Shown piece after piece: positions 25,678-33,766 of a stretch of 64,000 nt of DNA (the first letter of the stretch is position 1; each line of letters starts with the position of its first letter). A model generated the notes under the pieces. It had not been told where the DNA came from and searched no databases. It worked only from the letters and a program-made list of their open reading frames with translations. The DNA is taken from the NCBI GenBank assembly GCA_045535305.1, contig JAZSLJ010000073.1:124001-188000 (forward strand), written 5' to 3'. This DNA comes from UBA1081 sp045535305 (GTDB lineage Bacteria; Bacillota; Clostridia; Oscillospirales; Acutalibacteraceae). Both the position numbers and the translations under genes were made by a program.

Positions 25678-26375
25678 TGGGTAAAGATGTTATTATCGCT
25701 TGTGATTTCGCAAGCAAAGAAAGTTGTTTAAAATTCCTTGATAATTTTCAGGAAGAAAAACCGTTTGTTAAAATCGGTATGGAGCTTTTCTATGCAGAAG
25801 GTCCTTCAATCGTAAAGGAGATCAAGGCAAGAGGACACAAGATTTTCCTTGACCTTAAACTCCACGATATTCCCAATACTGTTAAAAAATCAATGTCTGT
25901 TCTTTCTGCCCTTGATGTTGATATGTGTAATCTTCACGCAGGTGGAACAATCGCGATGATGGAAGCTGCAATTGAAGGTCTTACAAGACCCGACGGAACA
26001 AGACCTATCCTTCTTGCAGTTACTCAGCTTACATCAACAAGTGAAGAACGTATGAAAACAGATCTTCTTATAGACAAGCCTATTGATGAGGTTGTTATGC
26101 ACTATGCCATGAATGCTAAAAAGGCAGGTCTTGACGGTGTTGTATGTTCACCTCTTGAAGCTCAGAAAGTTCACGGCATCTGCGGTACAGAATTTTACAC
26201 AGTAACACCCGGCATCAGATTTGCAGACGGTGATATTGGTGATCAGGTTCGTGTAACAACACCCGAAAAGGCAAAGGAAATCGGTTCAGACTACATTGTT
26301 GTCGGCAGACCTATTACTGCAGCTGAAGACCCTGTTGCAGCATACAGAAGATGCGTAAGTGATTTTGTTGGTTAA
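25677..26375 (+). CDS. pyrF: Orotidine 5'-phosphate decarboxylase
   Basis: Last step to UMP. The 232 residues carry the DxKxxDI motif in LDLKLHDIPNT and the C-terminal phosphate loop YIVVGRPITAA. It is of the long group I type by length. TAATG one-base overlap with pyrD implies coupling. Confidence 0.96.
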   Translation: MGKDVIIACDFASKESCLKFLDNFQEEKPFVKIGMELFYAEGPSIVKEIKARGHKIFLDLKLHDIPNTVKKSMSVLSALDVDMCNLHAGGTIAMMEAAIEGLTRPDGTRPILLAVTQLTSTSEERMKTDLLIDKPIDEVVMHYAMNAKKAGLDGVVCSPLEAQKVHGICGTEFYTVTPGIRFADGDIGDQVRVTTPEKAKEIGSDYIVVGRPITAAEDPVAAYRRCVSDFVG

Positions 26376-26405
26376 TGAGTAATTTTTGAAAGGAATTGAT
26401 ATATT

Positions 26406-27044
26406 ATGCAGAAAAAAGTAGCAAAAGCGTTATTGTCAATCGGTGCGGTATTTTTCCGTCCCGAAGAACCCTTTACATGGGCAAGCGGAATCAAGAGTCC
26501 TGTTTATTGTGATAACAGACTTATTCTTACAGCGCCCGAACACAGAATAACTGTTGAAACTGCAATCGCAGAAACAGTTAAAAAGGAATATCCCGAGTGC
26601 GATGTTCTTATGGGTACAAGCACAGCAGGTATTGCACATGCGGCTATAGCAGCCCATCTTCTCGGTATGCCTATGGGTTATGTTCGTTCTGGTAATAAAG
26701 ACCACGGCAGACAGAACAGAATTGAAGGCAAGCTTGAAAAGGGGCAGAAGGTTGTTGTTGTAGAAGACCTTATTTCAACAGGCGGAAGTGTTATTGATGT
26801 CGTTGACGCTTTACGTGAAGCAGGTGCAGAGGTTCTCGGTATTGTAAGTATCTTTACTTACGGTATGCAGAAGGGCATTGACAGACTTGCTGCAGCAAAT
26901 GTTAAAAATGTAAGTCTTACTAATTTTGATGTTATTGCAGAAGTTGCAGCAGATGAAGGTTATATCAAACCTGAAGATATTGCAAGACTTATCAAATTCA
27001 GAAATAATCCTTCAGATGAAAGCTGGATAGGTGCTGCAGAATGA
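26406..27044 (+). CDS. pyrE: Orotate phosphoribosyltransferase
   Basis: Joins orotate to PRPP to give OMP. The 212 residues include the PRPP loop VVVVEDLISTGGS and the RSGNKDHGRQNRIEG flexible loop. GAAAGGA precedes the ATG by ten or so bases. The stop overlaps the pyrB start by four bases. Confidence 0.96.
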   Translation: MQKKVAKALLSIGAVFFRPEEPFTWASGIKSPVYCDNRLILTAPEHRITVETAIAETVKKEYPECDVLMGTSTAGIAHAAIAAHLLGMPMGYVRSGNKDHGRQNRIEGKLEKGQKVVVVEDLISTGGSVIDVVDALREAGAEVLGIVSIFTYGMQKGIDRLAAANVKNVSLTNFDVIAEVAADEGYIKPEDIARLIKFRNNPSDESWIGAAE

Positions 27045-27955
27045 GAAATCTTATAGATATTCTTGAACTTTCAATTGAAGAAATCGATGAACTTGTTGAT
27101 GTTGCAAAGGATATTATCGCTAATCCAAAAAAATATGCAGAAAAATGCCACGGTAAAACTCTTGCAACACTCTTTTTTGAACCTTCAACAAGAACAAGAC
27201 TGAGTTTTGAAGCGGCAATGTACGGTCTTGGCGGTAATGTTCTCGGTTTTGCATCATCTGACAGTTCTTCAGCAGCAAAAGGTGAAAGTGTTGCTGATAC
27301 AGTCCGTGTAGTAAGCGGTTACGCTGATATTATAGCTATGCGTCATCCAAAAGAAGGCGCACCGCTTGTTGCATCCATGCACTCACTTATCCCCATTATT
27401 AATGCAGGCGACGGCGGACACAATCATCCTACTCAGACATTGACAGATTTGCTTACCATCAATCGTGAAAAAGGCAGATTTGATAATCTTACTGTTGGTC
27501 TTTGCGGTGATTTAAAATTCGGCAGAACAGTTCATTCTCTTATCGGAGCTATGGCGAGATATAAAAATGTTAAATTTGTTCTTATATCACCTGATGAGTT
27601 GAAGATTCCCAGCTACATAAAACAGGAAATACTTGAAAAGAACAACATTGAATATATTGAAACAAGAAGTCTTGAAGATGCTATTTCAGAGCTTGACATT
27701 CTTTATATGACACGAGTTCAGAGAGAAAGATTTTTCAACGAGGATGATTATATCCGTCTTAAGGATACATACATTTTATCTGCGAAAAAGCTCGAAAATG
27801 CAAAAAGCGACCTTTCAATTCTTCATCCGTTGCCCAGAGTTAACGAAATTGCTGTTGAGGTCGATAATGACCCGCGTGCATGCTATTTTGAACAGGCACT
27901 CAACGGTAAATATATCAGAATGGCATTAATTCTTAAACTGTTAGGGGTAGAATGA
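27041..27955 (+). CDS. pyrB: Aspartate carbamoyltransferase, catalytic chain
   Basis: Forms carbamoyl-aspartate from carbamoyl phosphate and aspartate. The 304 residues contain the carbamoyl-phosphate motif PSTRTRLSFE, the SDSSSAAKGES loop, NHPTQTLTDL and the aspartate-binding HPLPRVNEI. The product would pair with the regulatory chain encoded one base after its stop. Confidence 0.96.
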   Translation: MRNLIDILELSIEEIDELVDVAKDIIANPKKYAEKCHGKTLATLFFEPSTRTRLSFEAAMYGLGGNVLGFASSDSSSAAKGESVADTVRVVSGYADIIAMRHPKEGAPLVASMHSLIPIINAGDGGHNHPTQTLTDLLTINREKGRFDNLTVGLCGDLKFGRTVHSLIGAMARYKNVKFVLISPDELKIPSYIKQEILEKNNIEYIETRSLEDAISELDILYMTRVQRERFFNEDDYIRLKDTYILSAKKLENAKSDLSILHPLPRVNEIAVEVDNDPRACYFEQALNGKYIRMALILKLLGVE

Positions 27956-27956
27956 A

Positions 27957-28391
27957 ATGATAGTAGGTACAATTAAAAATGGTGTTGTTCTTGATCATAT
28001 CCATGCTGGCGGAGCTATGATGATTTACAAGGCACTTAATCTTGATAAACTTGAGTGTCAGGTTGCAATTATCAAGAATGCAGACAGTGTTAAAATGGGC
28101 AAAAAAGATATTCTTAAAATATGTGAACCTATTGACATTAATCTTGATGTTTTAGGATATCTTGACCCCGGCATTACAGTAAGCATTATTAGGGACAGTA
28201 AGGTTGTTGAACGCAAACATCTTTCCTTGCCTGAAAAGGTTACTGATGTAATTAAGTGCTCAAATCCCAGATGTATAACATCTGTTGAGCAAGAGTTACC
28301 CAATATTTTTAAGCTCACAGATTCTGCAAACAGAGTTTACAGATGTATCTATTGCGAATCAAAGTACAAAGATCAAGGCGATATTAAATAA
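27957..28391 (+). CDS. pyrI: Aspartate carbamoyltransferase, regulatory chain
   Basis: Zinc-binding regulatory chain that gives allosteric control by nucleotides. The 144 residues have the N-terminal nucleotide domain (GTIKNGVVLDHIHAGGA, and LPEKVTDVIKCS) and a zinc domain with Cys in CSNPRC and CIYC. Present in enteric bacteria, archaea, Bacteroides and many Clostridia but absent from Bacillus. Last gene of the operon, before a terminator. Confidence 0.95.
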   Translation: MIVGTIKNGVVLDHIHAGGAMMIYKALNLDKLECQVAIIKNADSVKMGKKDILKICEPIDINLDVLGYLDPGITVSIIRDSKVVERKHLSLPEKVTDVIKCSNPRCITSVEQELPNIFKLTDSANRVYRCIYCESKYKDQGDIK

Positions 28392-28395
28392 AGAA

Positions 28396-28427
28396 AATAG
28401 AACCGAGTTGACTCGGTTCTATTTTTT
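28396..28427. terminator. Bidirectional terminator overlapping the glycosyltransferase stop codon
   Basis: AATAGAACCGAGT (28396-28408) pairs perfectly with ACTCGGTTCTATT (28411-28423) and runs into a T tract on the plus strand. The stop codon of the minus-strand glycosyltransferase (28419-28421) lies in the 3' arm. For the minus direction the tail is weaker (TTTCTTTATTT). Confidence 0.85.
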
Positions 28428-29399
28428 TATGTCATAAATAAAATCAACAAGCTTCATTCCGCCGTAGGAAAGCAAACATGCAAGTCTTACACGTATTTCG
28501 GACTTTTGATTTTTGATAACATATTTTCTATATTTTTTAATATTTTCTACTATATGTTTTCTTTCCGAAAAATACTTATCGGGGCAGTTTCGAAGCTTCA
28601 TGTATACCCAAAAATTATTTTCTATAAGGCGGTTAACAAGGGCATAGAAAAAATCTTTATTGTATTTTTGTTCGTCGGAATTGATTATGTAATCATATAG
28701 CTTAACATAATCATAAAACTTAATATAGTTAGCTTTTTTGTTTGTTACACTTGTTTCCTGTTGAATGTAATAGTAAAGAGGTTTGTCAGTATGCACTATG
28801 TTATTAGCTTGTGTAAAAGCGTTGTAAACAAATAATGTATCTTCACCCATAATAAGTTTCTGAAAACGAAGAGCATTAAACATTTTGCTGCTGTAAAGCT
28901 TGCTACCGCTAGATGCAGAACAAGTCTTTCCGTAAAACATATCGGTGATAGATTCAATTCCTGTTTTTACAACAGGTAATTTTGTTGCATCATCAATAAA
29001 TTTTACTGTGTTTTCAGTATTATCAAGCTCAATTCTTTTGTGACAACAGGTAGAAATATCAGCATTAAATGCAACTATTGCATCAAGCATAGTTTTTATG
29101 AAATCCGTAGCAACAGTATCATCACTATCTACAAAAGTAAAATAATCGCCTGACATTATTTCTAATCCTGTGTTTCTTGCTGATGATACACCGTTGTTTT
29201 CTTTGTGAATTACAATGATTCTGCTGTCAGTCGCTTTTAATTCGTCGCATATAATACCTGAAGAATCAGTAGAACCGTCATCAATTAAAAGAATTTCGAT
29301 ATTTTGATGAGTTTGCGCACATATGCTTTCAACACATTTTTTTATGTATTTTTCCACATTGTATACGGGAATAATTATCGAAACTTTAGAGCTGATCAA
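28419..29399 (-). CDS. Family 2 glycosyltransferase
   Basis: A 326-residue cytosolic GT-A enzyme for cell-surface glycan assembly. The N-terminus VSIIIPVYNVEKYI, the donor-site DDGSTDSSG and the DxD-type FVDSDD are textbook GT2 features, and MGEDTLFVYN supplies the ED motif. The acceptor sugar is unknown. Its start overlaps the end of the membrane glycosyltransferase gene upstream by four bases, so they act as a pair. No export or polymerase gene is next to them. Confidence 0.9.
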   Translation of the reverse strand: MISSKVSIIIPVYNVEKYIKKCVESICAQTHQNIEILLIDDGSTDSSGIICDELKATDSRIIVIHKENNGVSSARNTGLEIMSGDYFTFVDSDDTVATDFIKTMLDAIVAFNADISTCCHKRIELDNTENTVKFIDDATKLPVVKTGIESITDMFYGKTCSASSGSKLYSSKMFNALRFQKLIMGEDTLFVYNAFTQANNIVHTDKPLYYYIQQETSVTNKKANYIKFYDYVKLYDYIINSDEQKYNKDFFYALVNRLIENNFWVYMKLRNCPDKYFSERKHIVENIKKYRKYVIKNQKSEIRVRLACLLSYGGMKLVDFIYDIKK

Positions 29400-30856
29400 G
29401 CTTGCTCCTCCTCGATATTTTCTGAATCGCTTAGGTTTTTATCTTTATTAGCTGCAATTTTAGATAATTTCTTTTTTTCAATTATATCATAAATGATTTC
29501 AATTACAATCATCAAGAACATTAATTGAAATACTAATGTTCCTAAATATTGGTTGAGATGTGTATTGTATCCGATTCCAAGGTTTTTCACAAACGCTTTT
29601 ACGGGCTCCTGATAGTAGTACCAAAGTACCGGCAGGGGGGTGAGTAATAATGAAAAACACACTATGTGAAATTTATCAGAATATTTTCTTTCAGTTGTTC
29701 CGAAAAGAAAAATAAAAAACGGAATCAGTAAAAATGATAGTGCATATGAGCTTGATGCAGAAGGAATATTGAGCATCAGATAACTGATAAGAAAAATTTT
29801 CTTCCATTCGGTTTTTGTTATAAATGCACTTATTAATGCTATAATTTCGGTAATTCCGCAAACAATTTTTGCTATTGTTGAGCCATTATCAAGTCTAAGC
29901 ATAAATATAAAATTTTGTATACTTACACTGCTGAAATTAAGACTGCTTTTTTTCTTCGTTGCAAATGAAATAAGATTGTTAATAATCTTCATGATTGCAG
30001 AGGATGTTCCTGAATCTGCCATTGATGCAGAATTTATCTGTAATAGTGACGATATTGATGCTGCGGTTGAACCTGATGTGTTAAATTCTTCAATAAAGAA
30101 TGCAATCGGACCGATAACAATAATAAGACCGTATAAAATAGTTCTTGCGGCTTCTTTATATTTTTTTTCAATTATAAGCGTTAAACCGAAAATTGCGGGG
30201 TAAAGTTTTATTCCTGCAGCCACCGCAAGTGCAATATATGAAAGCTCTCTGACTAATGGATTGTGCGAATCTTTAAAGAAACAAAAGAACATTGAAAGTA
30301 TAACACTAAGTATGAGAATATTACCTCTTTCAATGCAAAACATAACAGGAAAGGATACAATCATCATAAATGACAAAATTGATGCCTGCAATTTAAATTT
30401 TCCGTTTTGTTTAAGATTAACATAAGATTCAATAAGTCGTACAAGGCTGATAATACAGATAATCGCAAACAGAAAATATATCATTATGCACATTTCGTCA
30501 TATTGAAGGGATGTTCTCAGATTAAAAGGCGACGAAACAAGTTCAGGGTTAATCAATTTTGATATAATTCTGAAAACAAGTACACAAAGTGGAGGATAAA
30601 TATTGTTTCTTTCCGTGTAAACATTGGATGAGCCGCCATCACGGATAGAGTTGAAAAAATCCATGAACATATCAGTATAGCCATTACTATGGAACAACTG
30701 TAATTTCCAGGAATCGCCGCCCGTCATTGCGGCTAAAATAATGCAAATAAATAGGCTTACAATGAAAAATATTATAAAAAACTTAACTAAACTAAGTGTT
30801 GTGGTTTTTTCTTCAGTATTTATTTTTTTTGTTAGAACCGATTTTATTTTTTTCAT
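29396..30856 (-). CDS. Polytopic membrane glycosyltransferase (GT87/DUF2029-like)
   Basis: A 486-residue protein with about ten membrane segments. An early extracytoplasmic loop contains GGDSWKLQLFH and, further on, NNIYPPLCVLVFRI; the D and the YPPL motif resemble polyprenol-phosphate-mannose transferases of GT87/GT-C type. The C-terminus is a charged tail rich in Lys, Asn, Asp and Glu. Coupled to the GT2 gene by a four-base overlap (ATGA). The family assignment is by overall pattern only. Confidence 0.65.
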   Translation of the reverse strand: MKKIKSVLTKKINTEEKTTTLSLVKFFIIFFIVSLFICIILAAMTGGDSWKLQLFHSNGYTDMFMDFFNSIRDGGSSNVYTERNNIYPPLCVLVFRIISKLINPELVSSPFNLRTSLQYDEMCIMIYFLFAIICIISLVRLIESYVNLKQNGKFKLQASILSFMMIVSFPVMFCIERGNILILSVILSMFFCFFKDSHNPLVRELSYIALAVAAGIKLYPAIFGLTLIIEKKYKEAARTILYGLIIVIGPIAFFIEEFNTSGSTAASISSLLQINSASMADSGTSSAIMKIINNLISFATKKKSSLNFSSVSIQNFIFMLRLDNGSTIAKIVCGITEIIALISAFITKTEWKKIFLISYLMLNIPSASSSYALSFLLIPFFIFLFGTTERKYSDKFHIVCFSLLLTPLPVLWYYYQEPVKAFVKNLGIGYNTHLNQYLGTLVFQLMFLMIVIEIIYDIIEKKKLSKIAANKDKNLSDSENIEEEQA

Positions 30857-30893
30857 GTTAAAGTCCTTTCATTAATACCACATAATTACATTT

Positions 30894-30922
30894 ATTTTAA
30901 CATATAATATTATTTTTTTCAA
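30894..30922 (-). promoter_or_regulatory. Promoter of the glycosyltransferase pair
   Basis: Minus-strand TTGAAA (30917-30922), 17 bases, TAAAAT (30894-30899). An AAAGGA site precedes the start at 30856. Confidence 0.55.
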
Positions 30923-30982
30923 TATTTTAATAACTTTTTATTATAAATTTGTGAGGCTTAATGCAGTCAATCACGATTATCA

Positions 30983-31019
30983 CAAAAATGACGGTTATTC
31001 AATTTAGAATAACCGTCAT
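30983..31019 (-). terminator. Terminator of tRNA-Arg
   Basis: Minus-strand ATGACGGTTATTC (31007-31019) pairs perfectly with GAATAACCGTCAT (30988-31000) and is followed by TTTTTG. It lies five bases past the encoded CCA. Confidence 0.85.
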
Positions 31020-31023
31020 TTAA

Positions 31024-31100
31024 TGGCGCGCCGGAAGGGACTCGAACCCCTGACCTACTGGTTCGTAGCCAGTTACTCTATCCAACTGAGCTACCGGCGC
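31024..31100 (-). tRNA. tRNA-Arg (anticodon ACG)
   Basis: The minus strand folds into a full cloverleaf: acceptor GCGCCGG (31094-31100) with CCGGCGC, discriminator G at 31027, and an encoded CCA (31024-31026). The anticodon stem ACTGG/CCAGT encloses the loop CTACGAA, giving anticodon ACG, read as ICG after deamination for CGU/CGC/CGA Arg codons. The T arm has the standard TTCGAGT. It has its own promoter and terminator. Confidence 0.95.
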
Positions 31101-31120
31101 GTATTTATTAGTGCCTAAAT

Positions 31121-31149
31121 ATATTACCACTCTTAATAATAAAAGTCAA
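31121..31149 (-). promoter_or_regulatory. Promoter of tRNA-Arg
   Basis: Minus-strand TTGACT (31144-31149), 17 bases, TAATAT (31121-31126), 21 bases before the mature 5' end. Confidence 0.65.
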
Positions 31150-31186
31150 TAGGTATTTTTAAAAATAAAAAAAATAAATTTATAAA

Positions 31187-31215
31187 TTGAAATACTTATT
31201 CATTTGTGTTATCAT
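31187..31215 (+). promoter_or_regulatory. Promoter of the pyridoxal kinase-like operon
   Basis: TTGAAA (31187-31192), 17 bases, TATCAT (31210-31215). AAGGTGAT follows shortly before the ATG at 31234. Confidence 0.55.
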
Positions 31216-31233
31216 TTGTTAAGGTGATAATTT

Positions 31234-32088
31234 ATGCATTTGCAAAAAAACGCAGCAGCAATTCATGATATATCCGGATTGGGTAAATGTTCATTAACGG
31301 CGGCGTTGCCGGTTTTATCTTCGGCAGGTGTGTCGGTTGGCGTGCTTCCTACCGCTGTATTGTCAACACAAACAGGTGGTTTGAATAATTATACTTACCG
31401 CGATTTAACGGCTGATTTAAGAGGTATAATGGCTCATTGGGGCAGTATCGGCATAAAATTTGATGCAATATATTCAGGATTTTTAGGCTCAGCGGAGCAG
31501 GTTGATATTGTACTCGATTTTGTAAAGGAATTCAAAAAAGAGAGTTCTGTTTTTCTGTGTGATCCTGCAATGGCTGACAACGGAACATTATATAATACAT
31601 TTGATAATTCTTTTGTTGAACAGATGAGAAAACTTTGTTCAAAAGCTGATATTATAACACCTAATGTTACAGAATCTGCATTGCTGCTGGAATATGAATA
31701 TGTAAAACCGCCCTATACAGTGGAATATATTGAACAGTTGATTTATGCATTATCTGATTCTTTGAGTGTTGAAAATATTGTTCTTACAGGAGTCGAATTG
31801 CCTGATAATCAAATCGGTGCTGCTGCATACAACAGAAAAGCAGGCAAGATTTCCTATTCGTTGAGGAAAAAAGTTGACGGGATGTTTCATTCAACAGGCG
31901 ATTTGTTTGCAAGTTCTTTACTTGGTGCAATACTTAATGATTTTGATATAAACAAATCCTGTGAAATTGCCATTGATTTTACTGTTTCGTCTATTAAAAA
32001 AACGGTTGAAATCGGCGGAGATTCCCGTTTCGGACTGTGTTTTGAAAAATGCTTGCCCGAATATATGAAAAATTTGGAGCTGATATAG
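31234..32088 (+). CDS. Pyridoxal/pyridoxamine kinase (PfkB superfamily)
   Basis: A 284-residue kinase probably phosphorylating pyridoxal or pyridoxamine in the B6 salvage pathway. AIHDISGLGKCSLTAALPVL and LPTAVLSTQTGG are typical of PdxK/PdxY; the ribokinase-type core shows FLCDPAMADNG and ITPNVTESALL, and the anion-hole motif is HSTGDLFASSLLG, with STGD in place of GTGD. The next gene, trmL, starts immediately after the stop. Confidence 0.85.
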   Translation: MHLQKNAAAIHDISGLGKCSLTAALPVLSSAGVSVGVLPTAVLSTQTGGLNNYTYRDLTADLRGIMAHWGSIGIKFDAIYSGFLGSAEQVDIVLDFVKEFKKESSVFLCDPAMADNGTLYNTFDNSFVEQMRKLCSKADIITPNVTESALLLEYEYVKPPYTVEYIEQLIYALSDSLSVENIVLTGVELPDNQIGAAAYNRKAGKISYSLRKKVDGMFHSTGDLFASSLLGAILNDFDINKSCEIAIDFTVSSIKKTVEIGGDSRFGLCFEKCLPEYMKNLELI

Positions 32089-32586
32089 ATGCCTACTTTG
32101 AATATTGTTCTTGTTGAACCCGAAATTCCTCAGAATACGGGTAATATTGCAAGAACCTGCGCCGCAACAGGTGCAAGACTGCATATTATTGAACCGATGG
32201 GGTTTAAAATTGACGATAAAAAGCTTAAACGTGCAGGTCTTGATTATTGGTATCTGCTCGACATTACATATTATAAAAACCTTGATGATTTTTTTGAAAA
32301 AAATGCAGGCGGTAATTTTTATTACTTTTCTACAAAAGCAGATAATGTGTATTCCGATATTGAATATCCCGATAATTCATTTTTATTTTTTGGCAAAGAA
32401 ACAAAAGGTCTTCCTGAATCGCTCCTTTATGCAAATCACGACACAACTGTTCGTATTCCTATGATAGATGATGCAAGAAGTCTTAACCTTTCAAATTCGG
32501 TAGCAATAGGGGTTTATGAGGTTTTAAGACAGTGGAATTTTCCTACTCTTCAGGAAAAAGGACAATTACGGGATTATAAATGGTAA
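32089..32586 (+). CDS. trmL: tRNA (cytidine(34)-2'-O)-methyltransferase
   Basis: A 165-residue SPOUT methyltransferase that methylates the wobble ribose of certain Leu tRNAs using SAM. LVEPEIPQNTGNIARTCAATG and the trefoil-knot segments LFFGKETKGLPESLL and IPMIDDARSLNLSNSVAIGVYEVLRQ define TrmL (CspR). Length is typical. Confidence 0.93.
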   Translation: MPTLNIVLVEPEIPQNTGNIARTCAATGARLHIIEPMGFKIDDKKLKRAGLDYWYLLDITYYKNLDDFFEKNAGGNFYYFSTKADNVYSDIEYPDNSFLFFGKETKGLPESLLYANHDTTVRIPMIDDARSLNLSNSVAIGVYEVLRQWNFPTLQEKGQLRDYKW

Positions 32587-32592
32587 AGACTT

Positions 32593-33444
32593 ATGAGTGA
32601 TATTAAATTTTTGACTGTTTTTGATGATGAAAAAGGAAGTATTCTTAACGGACCGCATATGTACGGCTATAAACTTGCTTATTTGCCGGTGTTTTATAAA
32701 CATAATGATGAAGCATTCATTGACGGTATAAATTCAACAGCGCGTCAATTTTTTGATGTCCAATCAGATGTTGAATCTTTTGGTATTGATTCCGGCGTTT
32801 TTCAGCATGTGTATGAATTAACGGCAAAACGCGGATATAAAATGATGATTGTTATTTGTCCGAGCGGTAAATATTCTCCTTATTATAAAGAAGCGATTAA
32901 AGCAAAGAAACGCTATTTGCGTAATTGTGCAGCGCAGAATAATACAGATATAATGGATGTTTGTGTTTTCGACAGCCATTCATTCGGAATAGCACCTATC
33001 CAGATAGCAAATAAACTTGCAGATATGTATTCAATTTCCGCGATGCCTGAAGATCTGTTGCTTGCATATACAGAGCGATTCATTTCAAGTGCTGTAACAT
33101 ATGTATTAACTGCATGTGAAAATTCACTTGATGCTTACTGTAATATTCGAGCATATAGAGTTACATCAAAGCGAATCTTTGAACTAAATCTTCATTCGGT
33201 TGCTCCTGAAATTAAAATCAATAACTTTCTAAATCTTGTAAGCAAAGCTGTAAATAAAAATAATGGTAAATTTGTTGTTTCAAGTGGCGATGGATGTGTT
33301 TTTACAGATATAATACTAAACAAACTCAAAAGCGAATACGGCTTGGAAACAAACATGAATACACAATATTCTATACCAACCACTAAAATGCTTGGACTAA
33401 ATACAATTTGCATACATATTGGAGAGTATATTGATTTCAATTAA
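32593..33444 (+). CDS. Divergent DegV-like protein
   Basis: A 283-residue protein with the layout of the DegV/EDD fold: a first domain with MMIVICPSGKYSPYYKEA, a linker VFDSHSFGIAPIQIANKLADM like the DegV segment around D-S-..-G.G, and YVLTACENSLDAY. DegV proteins bind fatty acids, some feeding fatty acid kinase. Binding residues are not obvious here, so the function is open. Weak ribosome-binding site; it likely shares the transcript of pdxK-like and trmL. Confidence 0.55.
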   Translation: MSDIKFLTVFDDEKGSILNGPHMYGYKLAYLPVFYKHNDEAFIDGINSTARQFFDVQSDVESFGIDSGVFQHVYELTAKRGYKMMIVICPSGKYSPYYKEAIKAKKRYLRNCAAQNNTDIMDVCVFDSHSFGIAPIQIANKLADMYSISAMPEDLLLAYTERFISSAVTYVLTACENSLDAYCNIRAYRVTSKRIFELNLHSVAPEIKINNFLNLVSKAVNKNNGKFVVSSGDGCVFTDIILNKLKSEYGLETNMNTQYSIPTTKMLGLNTICIHIGEYIDFN

Positions 33445-33499
33445 TTGTTACGTAATTGTTGCAAAAATGTATAAAATAAGTAAATTTATTTAAAATCTA

Positions 33500-33527
33500 T
33501 TGAATTATTTTTTAAATATGTTATTAT
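33500..33527 (+). promoter_or_regulatory. Promoter of the small amphipathic peptide gene
   Basis: TTGAAT (33500-33505), 16 bases, TATTAT (33522-33527). A small GAGA/TCTC hairpin lies in the leader at 33535-33549. Confidence 0.5.
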
Positions 33528-33578
33528 TGTAAATGAGATTTAATGTCTCAAATATATTATGTAAGGAGAGAATTACAA

Positions 33579-33677
33579 ATGATGGAGTTTATCCAGAAGT
33601 TTATCGATTTTATCAACAGCATCATCGCAAAAATCAAGGCTTTAGTTGCAGAAATCAGAACAAGAAACGACGCTTAA
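33579..33677 (+). CDS. Small amphipathic helical peptide, 32 residues
   Basis: This gene is too short for usual gene callers. ATG-ATG at 33579-33584 follows a perfect AAGGAG (33563-33568) and ends with TAA at 33675-33677, after which a strong terminator follows. The peptide starts MMEFIQKFIDFINSII and ends AEIRTRNDA. Hydrophobic residues at 4, 5, 8, 9, 11, 12, 15, 16, 19, 22, 23 and 26 fall on one face of a helix, with Lys, Arg, Asp and Glu on the other; net charge is about +1. Own promoter and terminator make it a convincing independent gene. A membrane-surface or secreted (phenol-soluble-modulin-like) peptide is possible but unproven. Confidence 0.75.
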   Translation: MMEFIQKFIDFINSIIAKIKALVAEIRTRNDA

Positions 33678-33696
33678 TTATTTTTTTGATGTTGCA

Positions 33697-33727
33697 AGGC
33701 TGTCTTTTGACAGCCTAACTTTTTTTA
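33697..33727 (+). terminator. Terminator of the small peptide gene
   Basis: AGGCTGTC (33697-33704), loop TTTT, GACAGCCT (33709-33716), then AACTTTTTTT. Confidence 0.9.
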
Positions 33728-33735
33728 TAAATTTT

Positions 33736-33766
33736 AGAGTCGGTCAAAAGACCGACTCTGTTTTTC
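33736..33766. terminator. Second hairpin terminator between convergent genes
   Basis: AGAGTCGGTC (33736-33745), loop AAAA, GACCGACTCT (33750-33759), then GTTTTT on the plus strand. It lies seven bases past the stop of the minus-strand permease, where its T run is poor, so it is mainly a plus-strand backstop. Confidence 0.7.

Noticed and set aside
31024..31100. tRNA-Arg as an integration site
   Set aside because: The tRNA is whole with its own terminator and I see no repeat of its 3' end nearby.
33533..33718. 61-codon frame overlapping the small peptide gene
   Set aside because: Starts before the ribosome-binding site, has random composition and runs into the terminator. The 32-codon frame fits the AAGGAG far better.
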